From assembly GCA_000708835.1 (NCBI GenBank), contig DF236989.1, forward strand, positions 1 through 64,000: 64,000 bases of DNA, in the 5' to 3' direction. The notes below the pieces were generated by a model that was not told the origin of the DNA, ran no database searches, and worked only from the letters and a program-made list of their open reading frames with translations. This document shows positions 47,261 to 59,700 of the stretch, one piece after another. Numbering within the stretch: the first letter of the stretch is position 1; each line of letters begins with the position of its first letter. Position numbers and translations under genes: made by a program. The stretch is from Klebsormidium nitens (Eukaryota; Streptophyta; Klebsormidiophyceae; Klebsormidiales; Klebsormidiaceae).

Positions 47261-50200
47261 GTGGCCGGAAGCAGAGTGGTGATGCAAGCGGTGTTTTCGA
47301 GTCGTATGGTTGTGCGCTGCCGAATTCTGGTCGACTGGGTGGGAAGCTTTATTGGTCCGGAATCATCATGCCGTCAACATCCTTATTTGGACTTGGTCAC
47401 GGCCTTTGCCTTTTTTTATCGGCGCATTTTGTTGACGTGGCCAAAAAGCCTGCCAGAAAATGGGGTAACGCAAGTGTGGCAGCCCCGCTGGAAATTTCCG
47501 CACTTTCCAAACCGCTGATCAAGCCCACCCATAAAGTCTGCCTTGCGCTTCCACTGAAGATCTCAGCCCGGGCTATTTCGGCATACAAGGACACAGATCG
47601 GTGACGACTTTCTTCCCGAATGGACGTTTCGAGCGTCTGGCCAAATGTACATAGACGTTTGGCCGTTGTCCGTTTGCTTCGTCCTTGATCGGGCAGCCTG
47701 TTGTCACGACCTGGACACTGCGTCCTAAGCATTTTGTCACGGAAGGAGGAAGTTGCTCGGATGTTTTCAAGTACCGGTGTACGAAGAACATGGAGTTCGG
47801 CCAATCGACGGTCTCCTTCGGTCTTCATGTTTCACTCTTGACGTTTGAGGTTGCTTCTGATCGAATGGATCTGGAGCAGCATTTGGCGAAGCCGTAGAGT
47901 CAAGGGGTTTCCTTGCAACTCCCCAAGCGGCGGACTTCCGTGCTCTCCATCTGCCCCTTCTGTCAGGCTTGTTTCGCCATGTGAGATTGAAAGTGAAACG
48001 GTGCGCGGTGACTGTCGTCCCCTGTTTGCAAATCGGCTGTAACGCCATGTTTCTCTTCTCCTTTGCTTTGCTGTTCCGACGTATCTACTTCAGGCTGGGC
48101 CACTTACGTAGGAATATTTTGGTTGGAAGTCTTCTATCTGTTCGTCAATCTGCTTCTTTGACCAAGCGTTGGCCATTGTTTGGCACCAGGTAGTCAGTCG
48201 TTCGTTTCCATTCAGACTTCAGCTATGGAGAGCTGTAATTCCGAACAAGTTGTGCTCTGCAGGTGCCATATTCGGCCACTGTGACCAGTGGACTCACTCC
48301 CAAGAGAACCAATATTCTGGGACTATGAGTGATCTTGGCTAATTGAGCAATATTGTCGACAAGGATAAGCATACCTGATAGGATGAAGTTGTCTGCGAGT
48401 AACATTGATCCCATAGGTACGCTTTTGTGGTACTCAAATGAAGTCGACTGCCAGTGTCTTGCCGGGGCAATAAAGAATGTGATTGCATGGTGCTTAAGTG
48501 TAATAACGGGCTCCGTGTGAAACATTTTAGCTTGTACCAAGTCGGCGTTTAGATGTGACCACTAGCAACTGAGCTCAGGACCGCTGAGAAAGTCAATGAA
48601 TGTGCAGGGCCTTACGAGTCTGGTTTGTCCAATTTAAATGTACATGCCATATATATTAGGGTCATGGTAGCTTGTATCAACTCAAGCACAGAGGTACGCG
48701 TGACCGCCGCCCATGCAATGAGATTTCATGCAATGTAGTGCACTAGCTTGCACTTAGGCGGGGCATGCCAGTTGAGGTGAATCTTGCGCCATTGATTCAA
48801 TTATACCGGCGCATGAGGCATAGGGATCCCGCTTAATTCATTGGGTGATGATATTATGACGTTGCATGCCGGCGAGGGTCACTGAACCTTTAGGTTCACT
48901 CTCTTGCAAACTCACTATATATACATAATAAGTTATGTAATTCTTTTGTGCATGGTCATGCATGGCATGCACGGGGTTGAAAGGCTACGCGTGATAATTC
49001 CTCGTATACTAAAGAGCTAGCTGCAACTGGTTTAATGCCGCACGTACATTTCTATAAACCCCCGCGGGCCACGTGCGCGGGCGCCGCCGTGCGGTGCAGC
49101 AACATGCACTCCGACCCAATAACTTTGTAGCAACTCGCCTCTGAACCGCGTATAGCGGCAATATATGCAAGGCCCCTAGGGCCATCATCTAGCTTCCTCA
49201 CGGGCCTGCGGCCCCTACTCTCATCCTCCGCTTAGGTCACCGTGACGTACTGGCTGGTCGGGCGCTGCGCGGTCAGATCGATCGAGAATTGGATGAGCGC
49301 CATGTTAGGAGTCCCGTGCGCGGCACGTCTTCGGCTGCAATGAGCGTCATAGCGTTGTACTAAGGCCTTGCGAACCCTATGTCTTTTTGCTCCCCAATGT
49401 CTTTGTTGCAAATTAAGATCGAGTTAGCTGATGAGAGTCGGCGGCCAAATCCTTCGAAGGGCCAATTGACCAACATTGTCGGCCGGTCGATTGCACCGCA
49501 GTGCTCTTTGAAAGCATAAGCGGTGGCGCTAGAGAATGTCGCGCTAGAGCATACTGAACCCGCATGGTAAAAACGACGAGAGACGCGAGGAAGCCGCGCA
49601 AAAATGAGCCAATCAATGAAGTAAGGAACTAAAAGGTATGCACTGGGACTCTTACGGCCGTTGACTGAGAAGCTCTACTGCGATTGTAAGCCTGTCTCAC
49701 ATGTTATAGTATAATTGATTTTGAACAGACCAACTCACATCAATCGTGCATGGCCTGCAAATTACTCCTGGCAAGGGTTCAATCAGGATCGACGTACGCG
49801 CTACGTAGCTGGCATGGTAGTACCTAATCAACAATCTCCCACAGCTCCTCAGTCATGAATGCTTAAGCAGTTGATTAGTATGTCAGCTTGACAGTAGAAT
49901 CTAGCGCCCTCTCACGATCGTTCAGCTAGCTTGCCAACGTTTGCAGGCTCCTGATGGAGGTTACTCGTTACCTTCTAGTGGCCCTTGCACTCAAGCCGGT
50001 GTCGGCAAGGAGTGACATCTTATACTGCTCGACGTTTGCAATCGGAGCACTGGGCCGAGGCTCAGGTAAAGCACGGCCACACAATGACCTGAAAATCGTG
50101 CAATCTCACTCTCGTATACATCATTGCGTTATGTCCAACACGTAGCTAGAACTACCTGACTGTAACCTCTTTACTTTGGATCCCATATACGACCCCTGCA

Positions 50201-50781
50201 TCTAACTATGAACTGACCCACGATAGATACTTCACAAGATTTCCCACCGTAACGAATCTGAGAGTAAATGTTACTCCCAAGCTATGCTCAATTGCATCGG
50301 CGCGAGCTATTTGCGGCCCAGGTCGGGGCCGGGCCCCTTCGGCGCACTCCCAACTTTTCATCCCTTCTAGTTTTTTCTCTACAAGAACTACGGCGAGACT
50401 GTGAGCCTCGTAATCCTGCACTCCTCACGTCTCTGCCTCTCCCAAATACTACTGATCCCGGGTGCCCGCTGATTTTGCGACCTTCTCGGTACCCGCTGCG
50501 CGTATGACTGTCTACGAAGAATGGTTAAGGATCTTAAGAGGCTGGGTTAGGAACTCTTGAAGGCCGCTGATCAGGAACCCCTTGAAGGACGGTTAGGAGA
50601 CCTTCGAAGGCCGGGTTAGGCTTTTGAAGTCCAAGCTTTGCAGTGGCGGAAGGATCTTTGTACGCACTGAAGGTTCTCAGTCGCAAACACAGAAGGCGTC
50701 GTCCTTCGTTGCGAACCCCAGAGCTTCCGACTCAATTTGAATCAGTCCCTCTTCCAAGTCAATTCTGAGGCCACTCCCGCT
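47261..50781. other. Gene-poor region between converging genes
   Basis: No gene model is supported across 3.5 kb. The left part should include the PSMD9 3' untranslated region. From 48.6 to 50.2 kb the DNA is rich in CATG/GCATGC and CTAGCTAG words with stops in every frame. At about 50525-50640 a GAAGG/GGTTAGG motif recurs at about 35-bp steps. Confidence 0.5.
50525..50640. repeat. Degenerate short tandem repeat
   Basis: Three or four loosely matching units contain GGGTTAGG and CTTGAAGG/CTTCGAAGG, about 35 bp apart, near the 3' end of the histidine kinase gene. Confidence 0.45.
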
Positions 50782-53700
50782 CTACGACAGCCATTTGAGC
50801 GCCATCCGCTCCTGTGGGTGGCCTTTCAGGTGGAGGCACTTCGCGAACAGGCGCTCCAGTTCCTCCTTTTGGATGGGTTTCGACAGGTACGAAACCATTC
50901 CCGCGTCCCGGCACTCCTGCTCGATGCCCGGGCCCACGTCAGCAGTCAGCGCCACGACGATGGGTCGCTCGGCCTCGCCGTACACGGACTGTAATGATTA
51001 CAGGAGAGGGATCGTCAGAGGATGAAATCGTACTTCTAAATCGCATGCTGCCAAAGTCCACCAGTATTCATTGCCAGGGCGGACGGTCTTCCCACCATTT
51101 CCTGCATAGGGGTTAGGGTCAAGTCTTACATTCTGAATGGCATCTCGCATCCATCTTATTCACACGTGCTCCACCCACGTAGCGGCGCGAAAGACACGGA
51201 AAACAGAATTACAAATACAGACAGAGCAATCCCCTCTGTACTTGGGTTTGGCTCCCCCTATTGCGGCGCGTCACCTCGATGTGAGCAGCTGCAGATCCAT
51301 AGAATGCAAAACGTTTATTTTGAAACAAAAGCTTAAACTGCGGGTAAAAGTCTCGAGTATTTCACCCTGAGCCGGCCTGTCGCCTCGAGACCAACCATCC
51401 CGGCATCGGAAGATGAAGTTTTCTACTGCCCACTTCGGGTTAAGGTTAAGACTCGGATACAGTCCCGGGATTCGGCTAGACGAATCCTGAATTGGGGCGT
51501 CGCATTCAGAATGTCCATCTCCGGCATCCCCAGAACCAAGATTAGCAAAACGGCCATGCCTAAGATCGCGGGTTAAGTTTCCGGTTAACTTGCCCCTGAT
51601 CCGGCGCGTCGCCTCGAGCCCGTCCATCTCCAGCATCTGCAGATCCATCAGCACCAGAACAGCGGCTTCCAATTCGAAAGATTAAAGTGCGGGTTAAGGC
51701 CTGGGTTTAGCGTACCCTGATCTGGCGCGTCGCCTCGAGCCCGTCCATCTCCGGCATCTGCAGATCCATCAGCACCAGATCCGCCGGCGACTCTTCCAGC
51801 AGCTTCAGTAACCGGACGCCGTTAACCGCGGTTCGGACGCCCGCGTAACCCATCGACTTGAGCAGTTTCAGCAGCACGCGCTGGTTGATGATGTTGTCCT
51901 CCGCGATGCAGATGCGCAGCGACGTGTCGCGCGGAAGATCCTCGGCGGTGACTCGTGTGCGGTGGACGTTGTTGGCGGTAATTGGGGAGATGGGCGACTC
52001 GCGCACAAGCAGCTTGAGGAGCGCCGCGTAGAAGGGGTTGATGCGCACGGGGCGGGAGAGCAGGGTTACGCGCTCCTGGGGGGAGATGATGGGAAGGGTG
52101 AGACTTAGAGTTGAAATTGCGTAGATTCAATATCGGTGATCGATTCGCCTAGTGGAAGATTCTGATGCGAAGGTTGTTGGGCGTGTTCCGCAACCGCGTC
52201 AGTGGGGTTCATGCGCATAGGGCGGAAGAGCAAGGTCACACGCTTTTGACGGGACAACACACGAGGAACTGGTTCGCATGTGACCAAGATAGAAATTCAA
52301 ACTTTGAGTTCATGATATATGTGCTCGTCCTGACTGAGACGACGATTGCGGAGTTGGGTCTTAAGGGGCAGAACAGCAGGGTCACGCGCTCCTGGGGGCC
52401 GACAAGTGAGACTCTCTCTTGGTTCGCCCGTCGAGTAACGGTATCCTCTAAGATCATGTTTCTCCTTTTCCTCTCCTCCCAGAATCGAAGGGAGAACGGC
52501 TACCTCCCTTTGGGGTTCACGGAGGACTGTTTACCAGCCTCTAGGGCAGAGACGCGCAGCAAATTACCAAAAAAACCCCCACGACGTGGTTCGAAGAAGC
52601 GCGCCCTCACGTGCTGCAAGCTTCTTGACCGAGGCCGAAAAAGAAGGAACTAGACGCGGCGAGAAAAACCCACTCACCAGCATTTTGGAGTCAAACGTGA
52701 TCTGGCCGGTGCTGTGCTTGGCCATGAGCAGCACCGTCGGGACGCGCTCCCCGCACGCGCACCCCAGCTGCATCAGCTCGATGGCTCGCTCGTGCGCCAT
52801 GACGTCATCCTCCCCGTGGGACGACGTCATTGGCGTGTCCACGATGACGACGTCGTACGCGCGCCGCGCCGGCACAGGGCTCGGCAGCGAAAACGCCCGC
52901 GAGAGCGGTTCCAGCCGGGTTCCGAGGGCGGAACTCATTCCGTCGCCGGAAAGGCGGGCGATCCCGTCGACGGACGTCCGGTGCGGCGCCACCGGCGCCG
53001 AGAGGCCCTCGGTCGCTGCCGCTTCCGTCACTTCGACCAAGTAGGTGACGTCACTCGCTGTCAGCTCGCTGTTCTCAGCCCAGGCCTCGCTGCTCTGCCG
53101 GAGCGCGCCCCCGGAAAACCAGCCCACCTTCTTGCGCAGTTGTGAGGGGGTCTCTACTACCTCGACTTCAACACCCCAGGAGTGGAGCATTGAGCCAGCC
53201 ATGCGCTGCGAAAAGGAAGGATGGGGACAAGTGTCAGCAAAAGAACCAGTCATATTTTCTTCACAAGATAATTTTGTTCCGTTCTGCGCGGCGCACCTAG
53301 CTTACCAAACTGGCAACAGTAAATTGGAAATCTACACCTAGGTCTAGCATCCTCCAGTTCTTAATGTAAGACTTCTGAGAGTAGTGAGGTCAAGCAGCAT
53401 TTTTGGTACTCGTAGCAAGCGCTCGTTGCGACGCAACGTTTTGGCGCAATAGTGAGGCGCAAGCGGACGTTCATTAAAGGGCAAAGTCACTGCAAAAGCT
53501 CCGAACAGGAACTACCGTTTCTCAAAACGACTTTCTTTGTTCCTCCCAAAATCAATCACATCCAGAAACTACAACCTCTATATGAGGATTTCTCCGTCAA
53601 AGGATGGACAGCGATTGGACTCCTCTAGTGTCTTTCCCGACAGCAAAAGAGCAGACCCAGGAAACAGTAATGCTCTTTCACAAATCGGGGCTCAGCGAGT

Positions 53701-56700
53701 TACGGTTTCCGGGCTTCACCTTGAACGCCTTGCTCGCGCCCACGAGCAGCGCGCGCTTGCCCGTGAGCGGCGTCGCGGCGCGGCCGGCCGCGCTCCCGGC
53801 AACTAGATGCGGCTCGCCGTTGGTCTCGATGAGCGAGCCGTGCACGTGGATGCTGAAGAAGAACGTGCTGCCGACGCCTTCCGTGGAGTCGACCCACATG
53901 CGGCCGCCCATTCGTTCGACCAACTCCTTGCTGATGGCCAGGCCCAGACCGGTGCCTGTGAAAAACAGTCTCACGTTTAATGATAACAGAAAGAGTCATG
54001 AAAGAAGAGGTCCTGTTAACGACATCCGGAGAATCAACCAACAACGGCCTCCCAAACTCGAACTAGTCCTTGTTGATGGCCAGGCCCAAGCCGTTGCCTG
54101 GAAGTTGGAAATGCAGATTATGAAGTCACGTTGCAAGATCCCAGTATCAGAGTATTCAAAGGGGCTAAGAGAGCCATTAAGATTTTCTGTTGTTGTTTGT
54201 GGGGAAGACCGACATGCGGCCGCTTGCCGAGCTCAATCACCTTTTCGCCAGGAAGGAGTCGAACAAATTGGATGAATTTTGTGAGCGTCCCTCTACTGAG
54301 TTGGTCCGAGTGCCACGGGCGGTAAAATGGTCTCATGCTTTGACGTTAACGCGGAGAAAGGTTCCGCCACTCTCCCTTGTAATGTCGTCCCAGAACAGGC
54401 AGAGGTAAGAGACACGAGATACCGCTTTCCTATACAAAAGACCTTCTTGCTTTCCATTCTTCGATCATCCGCTCTCCTCACACCGAAACTCACCCACCTT
54501 CATACTTCCTCGTCCGCGTATTGTCACACTGCGTAAACGCCTCGAAGAGCACATTCTGGAACGCCTTCGGGATCCCCACCCCTGTATCCCGCACCGACAC
54601 CGTGATCTCGTGCACCGGAAGCGCGTGCCCCGCGTGGGGGGGTGGCTCCCCTGCTCCAGTGAAACCCCCATTTGAAACTGCTCGCCGCCGCCCGGCACGC
54701 GCGCTCACGGTGACCTCGATCTGTCCCCCCTCCTCGGTGAACTTCGCGGCATTACTGAGGAGATTGGTGATGACTTGGCGCACTCGGACCTCGTCGGCCC
54801 AAATCCAGCTGCGGAAGATAGGGGTTTTAGAAGGATTAGGGCTTTCCTGTTCGGCTTAGGAGGTCGTAGTCACGAATCCAAGCAGCATAGTACTTATGAA
54901 GAGATGGGCGGATTTCAAAGGGGTCGAAGAGCCGGCTCAGGAGAGTTATCTACACGATTGCGTCCTATACTTGAGAACTCTCTAAACTATCTACAACGCT
55001 AAGGAATCGCGAAGAAGTCATTGTCAGGCACGGTTGCTCCTCAACGTTGTTCGAGTCTGACTCGGGCACTTTCACCACCGACGATGTATCATGGCGTCGT
55101 ATTGACTACCGAGCTTTCACAAAGCGCGTCGTTTGCACGTTACCTTCAGCCTCAAAAGCACTCGGGCTGTCCGCAAGAACGAAGAGCACACGAATAATCA
55201 ATCAACCTCCGGAGCCTCTCCAAGTTACCTCGACGCCACTCATCGGCACCCGCTGCTCTCCGAGACACCAGAAAGATACGTCGCGAGGGCACCCTAAATC
55301 AAAGGCCGCGAGGGAATCTTTCCGAAAAGTAAAAGACCGCTCCCGAAGTCTACGGCACGCTCTCGTTCATGGAGTCATATTCTTCGAAAGAAAGGAGGAT
55401 TTTGAACACGCCTTCGTCGCTCTAGTTTCATTTCCCGCTTACTCTGGCACGCTCTCGTCCAGGGAGTAGGAAAGGTCCAGCCCCTTGTTTTCGCACTTGA
55501 GCACCAGCATCTCCATGCAGAAGTCGATGCATCCCCACAGGTTAAACTCGCGCGGGGACAGGTCCATCTTGCGCGCGTCCAGCTGCGCACGAATCCAGGC
55601 GTTTGAAACTGAGTGCGCGAGCTTTGCTTTTGGAAGTTTTCTGAGAAGCTCGCGCTTTATCTGAAGCAATTCACCTTCATCGAAATTCTGGGGCGGCCGT
55701 CTGCGACTCCCTCGGCTTGAGTTCTTCGCTCAATTTTCTTTGAAGAACGGGACCCGCTCCGCGAATTCGAGAAATAGGCCGTTCTTCAAACGATCTGGAC
55801 CGGCATCCCGCCGGATGATGAACGCCGCTCATTTGGCTAGGAGATGAGCAACTTTTAGCAAAGCTGTGCTTGACAACTCGAGAATCGGTCGATTTTTTGC
55901 ATGACACTCGGACCCGATCGGGGCTGGCTACTACAAAGTTGCTGCGCGATCTTACTTTGCTGTAGTCCAGGATATCGTTGATGAGCGACAAGAGCTGCCG
56001 GCCCGACCCGTTGATCATTTGGGCGAGCTCCCGTTGCGACTCGTTCAGATCGCTTGAGTCCTGCAAATTAAGTCGTATACCGGAATCAAAACGACCGAGT
56101 CAACGCCTTCAAAGATTTTTAATGCCAAAAAGGTAAAACACTCTTGGGCATTCTGCACGGTTCTACAAAGTGGAAGCATTCTGTCTCTGAGGTGCCAAGA
56201 GCAATCTGCTGAAAACGTTTTCTTGAGCTGGCAATCCAGCCTTGCTTCTCCGGCCATGTAAACCCTCATGCACGTTCTGTCTATAGGGAAGCACCAGGCT
56301 ATCGACCGAATCCAGAAAAACAATCTTGACTGTTCTGAACGTCCTTCAAAGCTGGCGAAACATTCTCACCTGTAACAGTTGACTGCAGGCAATGATAGCG
56401 TTCATGGGCCTGCAAGCGGGATCGAGAATGCGTTTAGGAGCAATGAGCGTTACGCATAATAGGGCATCCAGCCCCGGAATGGTGTATATGGACCCAACGC
56501 GTCATGGTGAGGGAAGACGTTTTCGCTAAGCGAGTCCGTCCCTTGCAAGGGCGCGGGTTGATCATTCGGTACACGGAACCTAACGCACCCTCGAATCCCC
56601 TCGGCCGGTACACGGCCAAGGAGGCTGTCGCGGTGACCATTTCCAGATAACTTTAGGTCTGGACTGATTGCGAGGCGAACATTCCTGAACGCCAAAATCT

Positions 56701-59700
56701 GGAGTCAGAGCTGTGACGTCAGCGGCTCACGTTCTGATCTCGTGGCTGACGTTGGTGACGAAGGACCGCTTCGCTCGGATGGTCGCCTCCGCCTCCACTT
56801 CCTTGAGCCGCCGCCGCTCTAGTTCCAGCTCCTTCTCTTTGCGGACCGTACAGTCGGACAGTACGCCGAAAAAGTATCTGTAAATGGGACAAGGCAAGAG
56901 CACTTACTTGCAAACTGCGGGGAACATTCAATGACGAGGGGATGAGTCATTGCGCCAGGGATCAAAGCAGCAAGCTCTGTCGGAAGAGGATTGCTAGTAG
57001 CTACGCTCTCCATAACACCTTGAACGAACGGTACTTTTAGTCAGGGCGGCCAGTAAGCACCAATGTTGACTGTGCGCGATATTCGGTGTTTGGTTCTGCA
57101 TCGTCTCGTGGCTTGGCTTGCCGTATTGTGGTACAACTTTCAAAGCTCACCGGTGATTTGCGCCGTTTCCACCGCCAAACATCTCGCTCTTGGACTCCAC
57201 GGGCCGTATCCGCATCCAGTTCCAGAAGGGCGTCCCGTCCTTCCGGTAATGCAGCACCTCCACGGAACACTCCGTCGCCTCGTTGCACGCTCGGTCTAGT
57301 TGATCCGACATGCACTGCTCCGTCAACGGTCCCTGCACACGTGGCGGCCCCTGATGAGCCCACAAGAGCGAGCAGCTATGCTTCGACGGTGTACCCATTC
57401 TCGCAGATTAAGTCAAGCACCCTGTGAACTTCTCCATGGATGCAAATGGGAAGCGAACCTGAGGAGAAATTTGAAGTGGGCGAATAGCACCAACGAAGGA
57501 TCCTAGCAGAAGGGCCCGACTTCTCAACGACCTTCAAGCTTAAACCTCCGCCATTGACCAAGGCTTGAGTGGCGGCTTGGTCGACCGGTAAGAGAGATTC
57601 ACTTTTGACACTTTCAAAGGTTCACTCCCCACCCGCAAATCTACGAGTAGATGCTATTTGAATAGGATTTGGCGTTCACTGCGAGCCTTGCAAAACACCG
57701 GGCTGGAGGACATCGAAGGCCTGTCTCGGACGCTTTCTGGCGCCAATACGAAAATCTCTTTCCAAAAACTCGGACGCTTTCAACGCCTTCGGCCGTCCAA
57801 ATCGTGCATTTTGATGCGCCTCACCATGAGCAGACTGCTGTTGGACAGCCCAATGACTTCGTCAATCTTATACCCGGTGATCGCTTCCCACCCCTCGTTC
57901 ACAAACACGATCGGCTGCGCCGCCTCTGATGCGTCCCACAGGACCAGGCCCTCGCTGAACGCGTCTGCGGACAGGATGCGGACAGGATGAGCTCAGGTGT
58001 CAAGGGATACGGATTTTGGAGATTGTTAGTGGGTTTCCATGTGGCTCATTGATCGCTGTACTCGCGGTTCTCCTTTTAAACTTGTTCTCACACCATCAAG
58101 GTGCTTCAACCTCCCCGAATCTCAGAGCTTTGCTCTTCTTTTGGTTTACTGGTAGCCGACACAGCAGGACTTGGAAACTTTCGACCGTTTTTAGGTGGTA
58201 AAGGTTTTCCTTGTTGGGAATCCCAAGATCTTATGTCCGTGATTTTGGAAGAATTTATGGTGCTATTGACTGCAGGTCAGTGATCACAACGCGCGTTTTC
58301 ATTCAGGATGTGAAAGCTTCCAAGTAACAGGTTTGCTCAGCTAGGCTGGGGACCCGATGCATCCAGCAACATCTGAGGCGACCTAGTATAGGCTTGACAG
58401 CTTCAAGGTCGCCGAATAAGATGGATGTTCCTGCAGGTATTTGGCACGCTTGCTTGCCTATCGTGTAAAGGACTCCAAATTTCAAAGCAAACCGCCGAAG
58501 CACCAACTCTCGAATCTGAGAAAAAGAAAACTTTCGAAGCTCACCGATGGCTTGCAGAAGTCCCTTTTTGTCCTCCTCGAAGCGCTCCGCTTGGAGGCGC
58601 TGCAGCTCGAGCGCTTTTGTGTGCTTCTCGATCTCCTGAACAATGAAAAGGTTGTAGAAAACTCAGACAGAAGCTCGAAGAAAATTCGAGAACGGTAAAG
58701 GAGCGTCGATCATCTGCCCGCAAGACGTCGACAAACGAAGTCCTTGTATCGAATGTAAAGGGTTGAAGAACGATACAGCGGCAGCTGACGTTTCCGTACT
58801 TTTGTGTCGAAAACCTGTAAAGGTGCCGAGACCGGTGCGAAGAGTGGAAAGTACAATCGGAAACAAACAGAGAACGAGCAGGAAAACGACGACATTGTGG
58901 ACGAAATAGGAGAAACAAGCTCACCGAAAATAGCGAAATGTAAGCAGATGACCCGACTAGATGGAGAAAATTATCGGAAGCAATCTTAGATGAAGCTTGA
59001 TTTATACTCAGGGCGAACATCTAGTTTCAAGAAAGTTCACGATGCTGAATAGGCGTCAAAATTTCAACACATGGCACAAATGAGCGGAAAAGCTTAGCAT
59101 CGGCGATGACTTCACCATAACGACCAGCTGAGCCAGTGAGATGAGCAGATCCCTGTCTTGATCTGTGAACTCCCGCGGTTTGAAGTCGATAACGCACCTG
59201 AAAACGAGAAAGCAAACCAACCTGAGAGGCAGCACCATAAGGGACAGCGGAGTCCTGCCTGGCAAACAAAAGTTTTCGAGTTGCCAAAGAACAAACTGCC
59301 AGATTTTATCAGCGCTTTCAGGCGCCTCGGCTAGGGGCGGCTGCTGAGCGAGGTGCAGTCTGACTGGTAACAACAATCTAGCTCACTCAGTCGAGCTGTT
59401 CTCAGTTTTCGATGTGAGCACCCACCGAAGATGGACCCCTCTATGTAGAGACACGGAAACAAGTGCTCTCAGAAGAAGGCCCCTCGAACATTCAAACCAG
59501 TCAAGACCTCTGCTGTTCGCGACGGGTGCGGACAAATTAGGTTGTATAATACTTCGAGCAGGGGTGTGACCACTCACAGTGATCCAAGAATGTAACTGCC
59601 TTGCGTGACGAGGGGAGCGCCCGCATAGAAGCGAATGTGCGGTGGTCCGATCACCTGCAGAATCACAAAATCTAGGTCAGCACCTGTCCAAGATCGGAGC

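Noticed and set aside
55047-55469. 140-codon plus-strand frame
   Set aside because: It overlaps an intron of the kinase gene on the other strand and shows no recognisable protein sequence.
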